Shown here: positions 1 to 8,717 of the stretch, piece after piece
Numbering within the stretch: position 1 is the stretch's first letter
Layout: the number at the start of each line of letters is the position of its first letter
Assembly (NCBI GenBank): GCA_039767595.1
Contig: JBDNBY010000064.1
Location: forward strand, 1-26,745
DNA: 26,745 bases
Source: JBDNBY01 sp039767595
GTDB lineage: Bacteria > Pseudomonadota > Alphaproteobacteria > Rhodobacterales > Rhodobacteraceae
Reading direction: 5' to 3'
Notes under the pieces: generated by a model
Told to the model about the DNA's origin: nothing
Databases searched by the model: none
What the model saw: only the letters and a program-made list of their open reading frames with translations
Program-made: the position numbers and the translations under genes

Positions 1-64
1 ATACATTTTAAATACGTGATCTTTATAAATCACAATCAGATGTCAGTAAAACGCGGGGACGCCC

Positions 65-1618
65 ATGTCGCTTAATATTTCAATGCCCTCACATGAAGAG
101 CTTAAACCACGTATCACGGTGTTTGGTGTCGGCGGTGCGGGCGGCAATGCCGTCAACAATATGATCACACAAAACCTCGAGGGGGTTGAGTTCGTGGTCG
201 CCAACACTGACTCTCAGGCCCTTACGCAGTCATTGTCGACGAACCGCTTGCAGCTGGGTGAGAAGCAAACCGAAGGTCTGGGCGCCGGTGCCAAAGCATC
301 CGTTGGCGCCGCTGCAGCCGAAGAGAGCATTGAGCAAATCATCGACCACCTTGCAGGGGCGCACATGTGCTTTATCACGGCTGGTATGGGCGGGGGCACT
401 GGCACAGGCGCAGCGCCGATCATCGCCCAAGCGGCGCGTGAACTGGGTGTTTTGACCATCGGCGTTGTCACGAAACCATTCCAATTCGAAGGCGTGAAAC
501 GTATGCGCCAAGCCGATGACGGTGTTGAAGAGCTACAAAAAGTGGTCGACACGCTGATCATCATTCCTAACCAAAACCTTTTCCGTTTGGCCAATGAGCG
601 CACCACCTTTACCGAAGCCTTCTCCATGGCCGATGACGTCCTTTATCAAGGTGTCAAAGGCGTCACCGATTTGATGGTGCGCCCAGGTTTGATCAACCTC
701 GACTTTGCCGATGTGCGCGCCGTGATGGACGAAATGGGCAAAGCGATGATGGGCACGGGCGAGCATGAGGGCGAAGACCGCGCTGTGCGCGCCGCGCAAA
801 ATGCCATTGAGAACCCGCTGCTGGATGATACATCCCTACGCGGGGCCAAAGGCGTCTTGATCAATATCACAGGCGGCTATGACCTGACATTGTTCGAAGT
901 TGACGAGGCGGCGAACCGTATTCGCGAAGAAGTCGACCCAGATGCCAATATCATTGTGGGGTCCACGTTGGATCCAGACATGAGCGGGTTCATGCGCGTA
1001 TCTGTGGTCGCCACAGGCATTGACGTTGACGCTGAGGCCGAAGTGCGGGCGCCGATGAGCAGTTCGAAAACGTCCGTTGCACCAGCGCCGTCGCAAACAT
1101 ACGAAGAAGACACAGGCGACATCGCCCAAGCTGATGTCCCTCCGCCAGCGTACCGTCCCGTGGATGACACTGTCGCAGAGCCGGCCGCGATTGAACCTAT
1201 TCAACCCGCTGCCGCGGCCCCGCAGCCCGCCCACAATGCACCGTCATCAGATGATTTAAATCGACTGAGCGGTGCGTTGAATGCGTCGACCACACCTGGT
1301 GGACAGCCAGAGCCAGCAAGTCCAGCCGCTGCAGCCCCTCAACAACCCGCGTTTTTGGCACAGCGTGCAGCCTCCTTGGCCGCTTCGCAACAACAACAGG
1401 CCGCTGCGGCGCCGAGCCCCGAGGCACATGATCCTCAGCAACCGGCACAGCGGTTTGGGTTTAACAGTTTGATTAACCGGTTGACATCAAGCGAAGATTC
1501 CGCTGGCAAGCCTTCTGCGCCCACTGCACCTGCGGCGCCTCGTGTGACAGATGCGCCGGCAAAAGCCGAAAAATCAGACGTAGAAGTGCCCTCATTCTTG
1601 CGCCGTCAGGCGCCATAA
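65..1618 (+). CDS. ftsZ: Cell division protein FtsZ
   Basis: Tubulin-like GTPase that polymerises into the cytokinetic Z ring at midcell. The 517-residue product begins its GTPase core with GVGGAGGNAVNNM (residues 21-33) and carries the tubulin signature GGGTGTGAAP at 109-118; the T7-loop region LINLDFADVR follows near 210. After about residue 320 comes a long Ala/Pro/Gln/Ser-rich linker, then the conserved C-terminal peptide EVPSFLRRQ near the end, which in the family binds FtsA and other partners. The length is well above the 383 residues of E. coli FtsZ but normal for alphaproteobacteria. The ATG start is supported by GGGGA at 55-59, five bases upstream. The 64 bases before the gene hold only this site and a small 5-bp inverted repeat (16-20/29-33); ftsQ/ftsA, the usual upstream neighbours, would lie outside the window. 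Identity is certain. Confidence 0.98.
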   Translation: MSLNISMPSHEELKPRITVFGVGGAGGNAVNNMITQNLEGVEFVVANTDSQALTQSLSTNRLQLGEKQTEGLGAGAKASVGAAAAEESIEQIIDHLAGAHMCFITAGMGGGTGTGAAPIIAQAARELGVLTIGVVTKPFQFEGVKRMRQADDGVEELQKVVDTLIIIPNQNLFRLANERTTFTEAFSMADDVLYQGVKGVTDLMVRPGLINLDFADVRAVMDEMGKAMMGTGEHEGEDRAVRAAQNAIENPLLDDTSLRGAKGVLINITGGYDLTLFEVDEAANRIREEVDPDANIIVGSTLDPDMSGFMRVSVVATGIDVDAEAEVRAPMSSSKTSVAPAPSQTYEEDTGDIAQADVPPPAYRPVDDTVAEPAAIEPIQPAAAAPQPAHNAPSSDDLNRLSGALNASTTPGGQPEPASPAAAAPQQPAFLAQRAASLAASQQQQAAAAPSPEAHDPQQPAQRFGFNSLINRLTSSEDSAGKPSAPTAPAAPRVTDAPAKAEKSDVEVPSFLRRQAP

Positions 1619-1666
1619 GTGTAATCGCATAGCGTGCAATTTGGCGCTGGTCTGTCTAAGATATTG

Positions 1667-1707
1667 AATATGGGCGATTTTTCCATTGGCGAAAAATCGC
1701 CCATATT
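1667..1707 (+). terminator. Strong hairpin after ftsZ, probable terminator
   Basis: A perfect 17-bp inverted repeat (1667-1683 paired with 1691-1707) with a seven-base loop CATTGGC lies 48 bases after the ftsZ stop. The stem has a GC-rich block (GGGCG/CGCCC) and a T/A block. The downstream tract (TTGTTTGTGTT) is only moderately T-rich, so it could be a Rho-independent terminator of modest strength or an mRNA-stabilising 3' hairpin. It separates the division genes from lpxC. Confidence 0.65.
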
Positions 1708-1743
1708 GTTTGTGTTCTGTAAACAAACGTAACAAAGCTTTAT

Positions 1744-1772
1744 TTGAGTTTGCGCAGTCCTGTGGGTAAACA
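1744..1772 (+). promoter_or_regulatory. Possible sigma-70 promoter of lpxC
   Basis: TTGAGT (1744-1749) and TAAACA (1767-1772) are spaced by 17 bases and lie just after the ftsZ hairpin and 25 bases before the lpxC start. The -35 box is a fair match to consensus and the -10 box a poor one, so this is only a candidate. Its position is what would be expected if lpxC has its own promoter. Confidence 0.25.
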
Positions 1773-1796
1773 TACCCTATCGAAAAGGGGACTTCT

Positions 1797-2717
1797 GTGC
1801 AGCAAACGCTTAAAACATCCGTAGAGTTTAGCGGTGTCGGCCTTCATTCTGGCGTGACGACGGTAATGCATGTGCATCCCGCCTCTGCGAATTATGGCAT
1901 TTGGTTCAAGCGGACCGACGCTGTTGAGGGCGACCCTTTTGTTCCTGCGATTTGGCATGCCGTTGAATTGGCGCCCTTGTGCACCCGTTTGTTGAATGAC
2001 GATGGTGTGTGCGTGCAAACTGTTGAACACGTGATGTCGGCATTGGCCGGATCGGGTATTCACAACGCCCTGATTGAAATTTCTGGCCCCGAAGTTCCCA
2101 TTTTGGACGGAAGCGCCTATCCCTTTGCCAAGGCCTTCCTCGAAGCGGGCACGGTCACGTTGGACGAGCCTGTGCGCGCTATTCGCGTCCTCAAAGAGGT
2201 TAGCTTTGAAGAGGGCGCCGCGCGCGCTACGCTAAGCCCGAGCGACAGTTCCATGATGTCCTTTGCCATTGATTTTCCCGATCAGGCGATTGGGGCGCAG
2301 ACCAAGACGTTGAATATGCAAAACGGCACATTCTTGCGCGAGCTGTGCGATTCTCGTACATTTTGCCGCTGGAGTGATGTTGAAACGATGCGTGCGGCTG
2401 GCCTGATCAAAGGGGGCAGCATTGAAAATGCACTTGTTGTGGACGGAACAAAAATCCTCACTCCAGGCGGGGCTCGCCGCGATGACGAGGCGGTTCGGCA
2501 CAAAATGCTCGACGCCCTTGGTGATCTGGCATTGGCCGGTGGGTTGATTTTCGGTCATTATCACGGTGTGCGGGCGGGACATGCTGTGACCAATCAAGTA
2601 TTACGCCAATTGTTTGCCTCTCCTGATAACTACGAATTTATCGACGTGAACCAAGAAAGCATTCAAAAGCTCCCTGGCATGTTAGTGAGCCTGCGCGAAC
2701 TGCCTCATGTGGCGTAG
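1797..2717 (+). CDS. lpxC: UDP-3-O-acyl-N-acetylglucosamine deacetylase LpxC
   Basis: Zinc amidase catalysing the committed step of lipid A synthesis: removal of acetate from UDP-3-O-acyl-GlcNAc in the cytoplasm. The 306-residue product has the expected family length (305 in E. coli). Visible landmarks are SGVGLHSG near the N-terminus, EHVMSAL with the first zinc ligand H78, RHKMLDALGDLALAG with ligands H235 and D239, and GHYHGVRAGHAVTNQ with the general acid H262. The start is GTG at 1797, chosen because AAAAGGGGA sits directly upstream at a suitable distance and the N-terminus QQTLKTSVEFSGVGLHSG matches the usual start. It follows ftsZ in the classical alphaproteobacterial order but is separated from it by a hairpin. 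Identity is very secure. Confidence 0.97.
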   Translation: MQQTLKTSVEFSGVGLHSGVTTVMHVHPASANYGIWFKRTDAVEGDPFVPAIWHAVELAPLCTRLLNDDGVCVQTVEHVMSALAGSGIHNALIEISGPEVPILDGSAYPFAKAFLEAGTVTLDEPVRAIRVLKEVSFEEGAARATLSPSDSSMMSFAIDFPDQAIGAQTKTLNMQNGTFLRELCDSRTFCRWSDVETMRAAGLIKGGSIENALVVDGTKILTPGGARRDDEAVRHKMLDALGDLALAGGLIFGHYHGVRAGHAVTNQVLRQLFASPDNYEFIDVNQESIQKLPGMLVSLRELPHVA

Positions 2718-2860
2718 GGCCGCAGATTTTGACATCCCCGACGAAAAATTGAAAAATCAAGACGATCTGATTTGCAAACCGTGTGACTTTGCCCCAGTAA
2801 TAGAGTAAATCGACAAGTGTTGGGCGGGCCGTTCGACGGACTGTCAGTGATAGGGGTGCT

Positions 2861-3712
2861 ATGACTATGCCAAGTTTTCTTCGTGTGATGACCGTGATGC
2901 TACTGACGTGCCTTGCCGCGTGTGGCAATGGCGATCGCAAATGGTGGGAAGGTGATCGCAAAATACCCATCGAAGAGCGCACTGCCGAAGAGATTTACCA
3001 AATCGCCGAAACGCAAATGGCCGAAGATGATTTTGACAAAGCGGCTAAGACGTTTTCTGAAATTGAGCGGCTCTATCCCTATTCCGAATGGGCCGAGCGC
3101 GCCCTGCTGATGCAGGCTTTTGCCGCGCATCAAGACAAAGATTACGACACAAGCCGTGGCGCAGCGCAGAGGTACCTTGATTTCTATCCAGCCTCAGAGA
3201 GCGCGGCCTATGCGCAATACCTTGTGGCACTAAGCTATTATGATCAAATCGATGACGTCGGCCGTGACCAAGCGGTGACTGTAGAGGCGCTTGAGGCGCT
3301 GACACTCACCTTTGAACGGTATGGCGATAGCGAATATACGCAACCCGCTCGTATGAAATTCGACCTCGCCTTTGATCACCTTGCCTCCAAGGAAATGGAA
3401 GTGGGCCGCTATTATTTGGACGAAGAGCATTACACGGCGGCCATCAGCCGGTTCCGCATTGTGATCGAGAAATTCCAAACCACAACGCACAGCGCCGAAG
3501 CCTTGTATCGTTTGGTCGAGAGCTACCTTGCCTTGGGCTTTGACCAAGAGGCGCAAACAGCCGCTGCGATCCTTGGGTTTAACTACCAAAATACCGATTG
3601 GTATGCGCAAGCCTTTGATTTATTGCGCGGCCAAGGTCTTGAGGCCAAAATGCGCGGTGACAATTGGTTGGCCCGTTTCCATCGAGAATCTCTCAAAGGG
3701 CAGTGGCGTTAA
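2861..3712 (+). CDS. bamD: Outer membrane assembly lipoprotein BamD (ComL)
   Basis: Essential lipoprotein of the BAM complex, which inserts beta-barrel proteins into the outer membrane; it works on the periplasmic face with BamA. The 283-residue product starts with a lipoprotein signal (basic/hydrophobic segment to residue 17) and a lipobox L18-A19-A20-C21, so C21 should be the lipidated residue after cleavage. The rest is helical and TPR-like: the segment around residues 44-80 (AEEIYQIAETQMAEDDFDKA, then TFSEIERLYPYSEWA) is the typical first repeat, with further repeats to about 240. GGGGTG lies just upstream of the ATG. It is placed between lpxC and recN, the usual context in Rhodobacterales. 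The 143 bases before it have no convincing hairpin, so it may be co-transcribed with lpxC. Confidence 0.95.
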   Translation: MTMPSFLRVMTVMLLTCLAACGNGDRKWWEGDRKIPIEERTAEEIYQIAETQMAEDDFDKAAKTFSEIERLYPYSEWAERALLMQAFAAHQDKDYDTSRGAAQRYLDFYPASESAAYAQYLVALSYYDQIDDVGRDQAVTVEALEALTLTFERYGDSEYTQPARMKFDLAFDHLASKEMEVGRYYLDEEHYTAAISRFRIVIEKFQTTTHSAEALYRLVESYLALGFDQEAQTAAAILGFNYQNTDWYAQAFDLLRGQGLEAKMRGDNWLARFHRESLKGQWR

Positions 3713-3730
3713 TAGAAGGTCTGAGCACAG

Positions 3731-5383
3731 ATGCTCGTCAGCTTAGATATTCGTGACATTCTTATTATTGATCAGTTGCATCTGGAATTTGGTGCGGGGC
3801 TCAATATCCTGACGGGGGAAACCGGGGCGGGTAAATCGATTTTGCTTGATGCCTTAGGGCTGGCTTTGGGCTGGCGCGGGCGCGCCGACCTCGTGCGCAG
3901 CGGGGCCAGCTCGGGCGAAGTGATCGCCGTGTTTGATTTGCCTTTGGATCATCCGATCGCCGATCTCCTTAACGAGGCGGGTTTTGAGTATTCGGGCGAG
4001 CTGATCATTCGGCGCGTCAATAGTGTCGATGGCCGCAAAACCGCATGGATCAATGACCGACGGATCAGCGGCGAATTGCTGCGCAGTATTGGCGAGCAAA
4101 TCCTCGAGCTGCATGGTCAAAACGATGATCGCGGCCTTTTGGATGCGAAAGGGCATCGTGCGATTTTAGATGCCTATGCCCAGCACGACACTCTTGTCCA
4201 TGACGTGAGTAGCGCGTGGCGCGCATGGTCGGCGGCGCGCAAAAGCTTGGCCCAGATCCAAGATCAGATTGCACAAGCCAGCAGTGAAGAAGAGTTTTTG
4301 CGCCATGCCGTCCAAGAGCTTGATCAACTCGAGCCGCAAGAGGGCGAAGAAGAGGCCCTCGACAAAGAGCGCCGTTTGATGCGCGGCGCCTCGCAAATTC
4401 GCGATGATATGGATAAAGCGGCGTCGTTATTGAGTTATGACGGGGCAGAGGGCGCGATGAATGATGCGCTGCGCTGGCTCGAAGGGGCCGCAGATCAAGC
4501 CGAAGGCGGGCTGGATCCCGCGATCGGCGCCTTGGGCCGCGCGATGAATGAATTGGCTGAGGCCGAAGATACCCTGCGCGGGTTCATCGATCAGCTCAAT
4601 TTCGACCCCCATCAGTTGGAAATCCTAGAAGAGCGGCTCTTTGCCCTACGTGGCTTGGCGCGCAAACATAATGTGAGTGTGGACGGGCTTGTCCCCTTGC
4701 GTGAAAAAATGTCCGCGCAATTGGCGACGATTGACAATCAAGATGCCGCATTGGCCGAGGCGCAGCAGACCTGCGCCCGCGCGCAAGACGCCTATGATGC
4801 CGCCGCCGCGCAGTTGCGAGAGAGTCGCGCACAGGCCGCACAGCAGCTACAGACCGCGATGTCAGAAGAATTGGCGCCCCTTAAAATGGAGCGTGCCGTC
4901 TTTACCGTCTCGCTTGAGGCGGCGGATCCCGGCCCAACTGGCGCGGATGCAGTGCAATTTCGCGTTGCCACAAATCCCGGTGCGCCGGCGGGGGCCTTGA
5001 ACAAAGTGGCCTCTGGTGGCGAGCTGAGCCGGTTTTTGCTGGCTTTGAAAGTATGTTTGCGCAACAGTTCAGAGCGCGCAACAATGATTTTCGACGAGAT
5101 TGATCGCGGCGTTGGTGGGGCAACGGCGGATGCCGTTGGCCGGCGCCTTGCGCATCTAGCGGCACAAACCCAAGTCTTAGTGGTGACTCATTCGCCGCAA
5201 GTGGCCGCCTTGGGGCACCATCATTGGCGCGTTCAAAAGACTGTGGTCGATGATATGACCTTGTCGCAAGTGGTGCCGTTATCGATGGACGAGCGTGTCG
5301 AAGAAATCGCCCGTATGTTATCAGGGGATCGCGTGACGGATGCCGCACGAGAGGCGGCACAGTCCTTACTACAGCCGGACTAG
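3731..5383 (+). CDS. recN: DNA repair protein RecN (SMC-like ATPase)
   Basis: SMC-family ATPase acting early in recombinational repair of double-strand breaks, on the nucleoid. The 550-residue length equals the family norm. Walker A GETGAGKS is at 29-36, the ABC signature ASGGELSR lies near 428, and Walker B MIFDEIDRGVGG near 452; the H-loop region VVTHSPQVAALGHHHW follows. Between them, residues roughly 160-380 are rich in Glu, Gln, Ala and Leu and fit the coiled-coil arms. The gene starts 18 bases after bamD, so co-transcription is likely. Its TAG stop lies nine bases from the stop of the opposing oxidase gene, a tight convergent end with no visible terminator. Confidence 0.97.
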   Translation: MLVSLDIRDILIIDQLHLEFGAGLNILTGETGAGKSILLDALGLALGWRGRADLVRSGASSGEVIAVFDLPLDHPIADLLNEAGFEYSGELIIRRVNSVDGRKTAWINDRRISGELLRSIGEQILELHGQNDDRGLLDAKGHRAILDAYAQHDTLVHDVSSAWRAWSAARKSLAQIQDQIAQASSEEEFLRHAVQELDQLEPQEGEEEALDKERRLMRGASQIRDDMDKAASLLSYDGAEGAMNDALRWLEGAADQAEGGLDPAIGALGRAMNELAEAEDTLRGFIDQLNFDPHQLEILEERLFALRGLARKHNVSVDGLVPLREKMSAQLATIDNQDAALAEAQQTCARAQDAYDAAAAQLRESRAQAAQQLQTAMSEELAPLKMERAVFTVSLEAADPGPTGADAVQFRVATNPGAPAGALNKVASGGELSRFLLALKVCLRNSSERATMIFDEIDRGVGGATADAVGRRLAHLAAQTQVLVVTHSPQVAALGHHHWRVQKTVVDDMTLSQVVPLSMDERVEEIARMLSGDRVTDAAREAAQSLLQPD

Positions 5384-5392
5384 ACGTCTGCG

Positions 5393-6541
5393 TTAGAGTG
5401 GATTCAAAAGGTTTGATGGATCAAATTGAGGTTTGATCAAGCGATAGAGCGGGCCGTGATGGCGATGGGCTGCGCTTGGCGGGTAGAGCTGGCCTTCGGT
5501 CGCCGGTGCGGCCCGATCATGGTGCAATGTCGTGGCCGATTGCGCCAGCGCATCATAGATGACATGCTGGTCGTCAGGCCGCTGTGACATCCAAGCCTCC
5601 AAATTATCGAGGGAGACAGTTTGCAGCCGTCCTTGGAGCGCGTTTCGACCGCCGTGTTTGTATTCCGCGCGGCCCCAAATCGCCTCTAGATGGGATATCA
5701 CGCCGTCACGGCTTTGGCGGATATGTGCCACACTCGGGGAATGATCGGATAGGATGTCACAAAGAATATCGTGGCGCTGCACGCAGCTATGCTCGGACCC
5801 TTGGTGTACAAAATGCAGCTGGTACTGCCCTTGCGCACGCTCAAGATAGACATGGTCAAAGGGCATAACGCCGAGCGCTTCCGTCAATATTCCATAGGCC
5901 ATATCCAAACTTAGTTGGGATATATGCATCAAAAAGCTCGCTTCAGGACCTGGGCGCACGGGTAGGGTGATTTGCGTCGGAATGCCCAATTGCCAAAAAC
6001 TGCGCCAGATGAGATCGGCGGGGACGTCGGCTTGTCCGTCCTGTTGATACTGGTAGGGCTGGCCGGCCCCTGTGATCATGTCATATGCCATCGGGCGTAG
6101 GTGACCTGCAGGAAGTGGTGTGCCCGCACATATCCACGCACCATTGAGCAATGAAGCTCCAAGAGAATTCAACGCCGGGGCGTGACTTGCTAAATCCAAA
6201 CCAAAGCGATGCAAGTGAAATTGTAAATCCATCCCACTGATGAAGGCACCCACGGTCACCTTGTGATTGAGATGATCGAGGGCAATCAAATTTGAAAAAG
6301 CACTCATATCTAAAACGACGCCGTGTAAATGGTCGCCAAACACAGTATCGATCCGAATGGGGCGCTGATGTGCCGTACACAATTCTACAATGTTTTGAAT
6401 ATCTTGCACTGCAGTTGGTTTTACGACAATATCATCATACGGCGCCGCGGATTGCACGAACGCCTCAAGCGCAGGGCGCCATGCGGATGTCGGCATGTCA
6501 GAATGCGCGATGGGTGAAGATGATTTTGCAGAATGTCTCAT
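5393..6541 (-). CDS. Divergent FAD-linked oxidase-like protein (VAO/GlcE-like)
   Basis: The 382-residue product resembles the vanillyl-alcohol-oxidase/glycolate-oxidase flavoprotein group by overall pattern. IVVKPTAVQDIQNIVELC (about residues 38-55) matches the start of the FAD-binding PCMH domain, GVVLDMSAFSNLIALD and KVTVGAFISGMDLQFHLHRFGLDL match the next strands, ITGAGQ occurs mid-domain, and the C-terminus LIKPQFDPSNLLNPL matches the family ending L.K..FDP...NPG. The Gly-rich stretch normally binding the FAD pyrophosphate (R-G-G-G-x-S type) is absent (RIDTVFGDHLHG instead), as is the usual T-I-G-G. It may therefore bind FAD differently or not at all. No partner subunits (GlcD/GlcF) are nearby. 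It converges with recN and diverges from the ClC gene. Substrate unknown; the superfamily call is moderate and the function unassigned. Confidence 0.6.
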   Translation of the reverse strand: MRHSAKSSSPIAHSDMPTSAWRPALEAFVQSAAPYDDIVVKPTAVQDIQNIVELCTAHQRPIRIDTVFGDHLHGVVLDMSAFSNLIALDHLNHKVTVGAFISGMDLQFHLHRFGLDLASHAPALNSLGASLLNGAWICAGTPLPAGHLRPMAYDMITGAGQPYQYQQDGQADVPADLIWRSFWQLGIPTQITLPVRPGPEASFLMHISQLSLDMAYGILTEALGVMPFDHVYLERAQGQYQLHFVHQGSEHSCVQRHDILCDILSDHSPSVAHIRQSRDGVISHLEAIWGRAEYKHGGRNALQGRLQTVSLDNLEAWMSQRPDDQHVIYDALAQSATTLHHDRAAPATEGQLYPPSAAHRHHGPLYRLIKPQFDPSNLLNPL

Positions 6542-6652
6542 AAACCTAACGTTTGTGCCGTTAAAAGATACGAGAAGCTATGCAGGGTTTCATGTCTTCT
6601 TTTAGAGAATGGTATGGTGAAATTGGGATAGTTGACGCAATTGAGAAAGAAT

Positions 6653-8293
6653 ATGATGCATCATGACAGGCCACTGCTATCTTAGACCCGCCATGCCGCA
6701 GCCTCGGCGCGGTTTTGGCTGTTGGCTTTGCTGCTTGGTTTGGCTGCGGGCGGCGCGACGATTTTATTTCGTCTCGCGATCATTCAGCTGCAGGCATTTA
6801 TCTATGCGACCGATGATGTGAACAGGCTGCATAGCCATGCGGAGGGGTTGCCATGGATGATGATTATCATGGCGCCGATCGCAGGGGGGGCCTTAGTCGG
6901 GGTCATCACGCAGTGGTATATTCAAGATGGTAAAATTCGCGCCGTGGCCGATGTGATCGAAGGCGCGGCCTTGCACGACGGGCGGATGGATATGAAATAG
7001 GGTCTGGCTTCTGCGTGCTGTTCGCTCATTACATTGTCAACGGGGGGATCGACGGGCCGAGAGGGCCCTGTTGTGCATCTGGGGGCGGTGTTGGCCTCTT
7101 GGGTGAATACGCGTCTTGGCACGGATGGCATTACAGGGCGGGATCTATTGGGCTGCGCGGTGGCCGCTGCGGTGTCGGCGTCGTTTAACGCACACTTGGC
7201 CGGGGCGCTGTTCGCCCTCGAAGTGGTACTGCGGCATTTCGCGCTCCATGCGATTGGGCCGATTGTCATTGCCTCGGTGTCGGGGGCGGTGCTGAGCCGA
7301 ATGGTCTTTGGGGATCATAGTGAGTTTTTGTTACCGCAGCTCACGCAGATGCAGTTCTATGCCGAAATGCCGGCCTTTGTTTTACTTGGCATTGGCTGTG
7401 GCCTTGTGGCGGTGATCTTTATGCGGGCGATTTTTTGGGCCGATGATGTGGGCTCGCGGATCCAAGAGGGGCTTGGCATGTCACTTTGGGCGCGCCCGAT
7501 GTGCGCCGGTGCCGTTCTCGGCGTGATTGCAGTGCAATTCCCCCACATTATTGGTGTGGGATACGAGACGACGGATGCCGCGCTCAATGGTCTTTTGAGT
7601 TTTGAAGTTGCTGTTATATTCTTAGTGGTCAAAGTGGCCGCCGTCGCGATCACAATGGCAGGGCGTATGGGAGGCGGAGTGTTCTCGCCCGCGCTGATGA
7701 CCGGCGCTTTGTTTGGCTTGGCTTTTGGCGCTGTGGCTACTGAGATTTTTCCGAGCGCCGCCAGCACGACCACGTTATACGCATTGGCCGGTATGGGAGG
7801 GGTCGCAGGCGCCGTCTTTGGCGCCCCGATTTCAACCATGCTGATTGTGTTTGAGTTGACGGGCGATTGGCAAATGGCCATGGCAGTGATGATTACGGTA
7901 TCGCTGTCGTGTTTGGTGGCCTCAAAATGGGTGGCGCGGAGTTTCTTTTTGACACAGCTCTCGCGCAAGGGTGTGCAGCTGTGGCTTGGACCGCAAGCCT
8001 ATTTGTTGGCGATGTTTCGTGTGGATCGCTTAATGCACGAGGTCGGTACGCTCAATACTGCCGAGCAACAGCGCGCCGCTGAGGCCTTGCAAGCAGGGCA
8101 TATTATTCGGGCTGAGGCGACGCTTGAGACGGCCATGCCCTTGTTCGAGAGGTATAATGTTCAGCTGTTGTGCGTGGTTGCGCCCGATGAAGAAAACGCC
8201 CCTGCACATGTGGCAGGGGCGCTCTATCGTATGGATGCGCTCTTGGCCTATAACGACGCGCTGGCCAGTAGTGCGCGCGAATACAGCTCTTAG
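6653..8293 (+). pseudogene. ClC-type chloride channel/antiporter gene with two in-frame TAG codons
   Basis: The translated frame is a ClC family membrane protein that would move chloride, probably in exchange for protons. Recognisable segments are FWLLALLLGLAAGG (first helix), VADVIEGAALHDGRM, GREGPVVHLGA with the gating glutamate, FALEVVLRHF with the internal glutamate, MGGGVFSPALMTGALFG (GxFxP), and GMGGVAGAVFGAPISTMLIVFELTGDW. After the last helix is a C-terminal tail of about 100 residues, partly CBS-like. The frame is broken by TAG at 6683-6685, ten codons after ATG 6653, and by TAG at 6998-7000, just before GLASACC. No frameshift is needed: homology continues in the same frame on both sides of each stop. 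Internal TTG codons at 6722 and 7034 are not credible starts because they fall inside conserved regions. The last four bases overlap the opposing DUF427 stop. Probably a recent pseudogene. Confidence 0.8.
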
Positions 8294-8625
8294 ATTTTTT
8301 CGACTGTGACGCGGTCACTTTGGTAAAAGGCAACGTAGTCTTTGAGGGCGGCCGCGTCTTGTGCAGGGGTGCTCAATGACCATGCGGCATTTTCCAAGGT
8401 CGTGCTTTTGGTGACGATGGAATAGTACTGCACTGTGCCCAAATGCGGGTGATCGACAGTTTTTTCAGCATCAAGGAATTCCATTGGAACGTCTTGAGGC
8501 GGAAAATACGTCACGGCATTTTGGCCGTTCTCGGACACGCTGAGCGCTTGTTTACTCTCCACTAAAACGGCGCCGCCTGCGCGAACGGTCCAAGTGCCTG
8601 TTGCTTTTTCAATATTTGTCTTCAT
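8290..8625 (-). CDS. DUF427 family protein
   Basis: A 111-residue cytoplasmic protein of the DUF427 family (Pfam NTP_transf_9 name, function not established). The family pattern is clear: GGAVLVESKQAL near the N-terminus, VTYFPPQDVPMEFL, the central HPHLGTVQYYSI, NAAWSLSTP and a terminal DYVAFYQSDRV. The start is taken at ATG 8625, preceded by AGGGAAC; the open frame runs 41 codons further upstream but that extension is Cys/Arg-rich, unlike the family, and overlaps the preceding gene. It is the last gene of the minus-strand cobS-cobT-aminopeptidase series, but a hairpin in the 92-base gap suggests it may be expressed separately. Its stop overlaps the ClC stop by four bases. Molecular role unknown. 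Confidence 0.88.
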   Translation of the reverse strand: MKTNIEKATGTWTVRAGGAVLVESKQALSVSENGQNAVTYFPPQDVPMEFLDAEKTVDHPHLGTVQYYSIVTKSTTLENAAWSLSTPAQDAAALKDYVAFYQSDRVTVEKI

Positions 8626-8668
8626 GCAAATGTTCCCTATGTGTCTTTGTGTTTTGCACCTTCTATCA

Positions 8669-8695
8669 CAAAAACACTGATGCTGCCATGCAGCA
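8669..8695 (-). terminator. Probable Rho-independent terminator after the aminopeptidase gene
   Basis: On the minus strand a perfect 7-bp stem (ATGCTGC paired with GCAGCAT, 8679-8695) with a three-base loop is followed, after CAGTG, by a run of five T (complement of 8669-8673). It lies 23 bases after the aminopeptidase P stop and upstream of the DUF427 gene. Stem is short, so strength is uncertain. Confidence 0.5.
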
Positions 8696-8717
8696 TAATT
8701 GTCGCAGGGCAAAGGCG

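Noticed and set aside
65..1618. TAG reassignment across the genome suggested by the ClC ambers
   Set aside because: lpxC, recN, the sigma-like gene, the C26 gene and ClC itself all end with TAG at natural family lengths, so TAG acts as a normal stop.
1667..1707. The 17-bp hairpin after ftsZ as an insertion-sequence end or attachment site
   Set aside because: Single copy, no transposase or direct repeats nearby; position after a stop codon fits a terminator.
6653..6664. Perfect 12-bp palindrome ATGATGCATCAT upstream of ClC as an operator
   Set aside because: It coincides with two ATG codons and two His codons at the presumed ClC start; the short palindrome is easily explained by that and has no second copy.
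7357..7968. A 203-codon minus-strand frame over the ClC gene
   Set aside because: Shadow of the ClC frame; composition is Ala/Thr/Pro-rich with no recognisable domain, and plus-strand homology accounts for the region.
7034..8293. A separate short ClC protein starting at TTG 7034
   Set aside because: The TTG lies inside the conserved stretch just before GSTGREGP, has no ribosome site, and would lack the first helices required for the fold.
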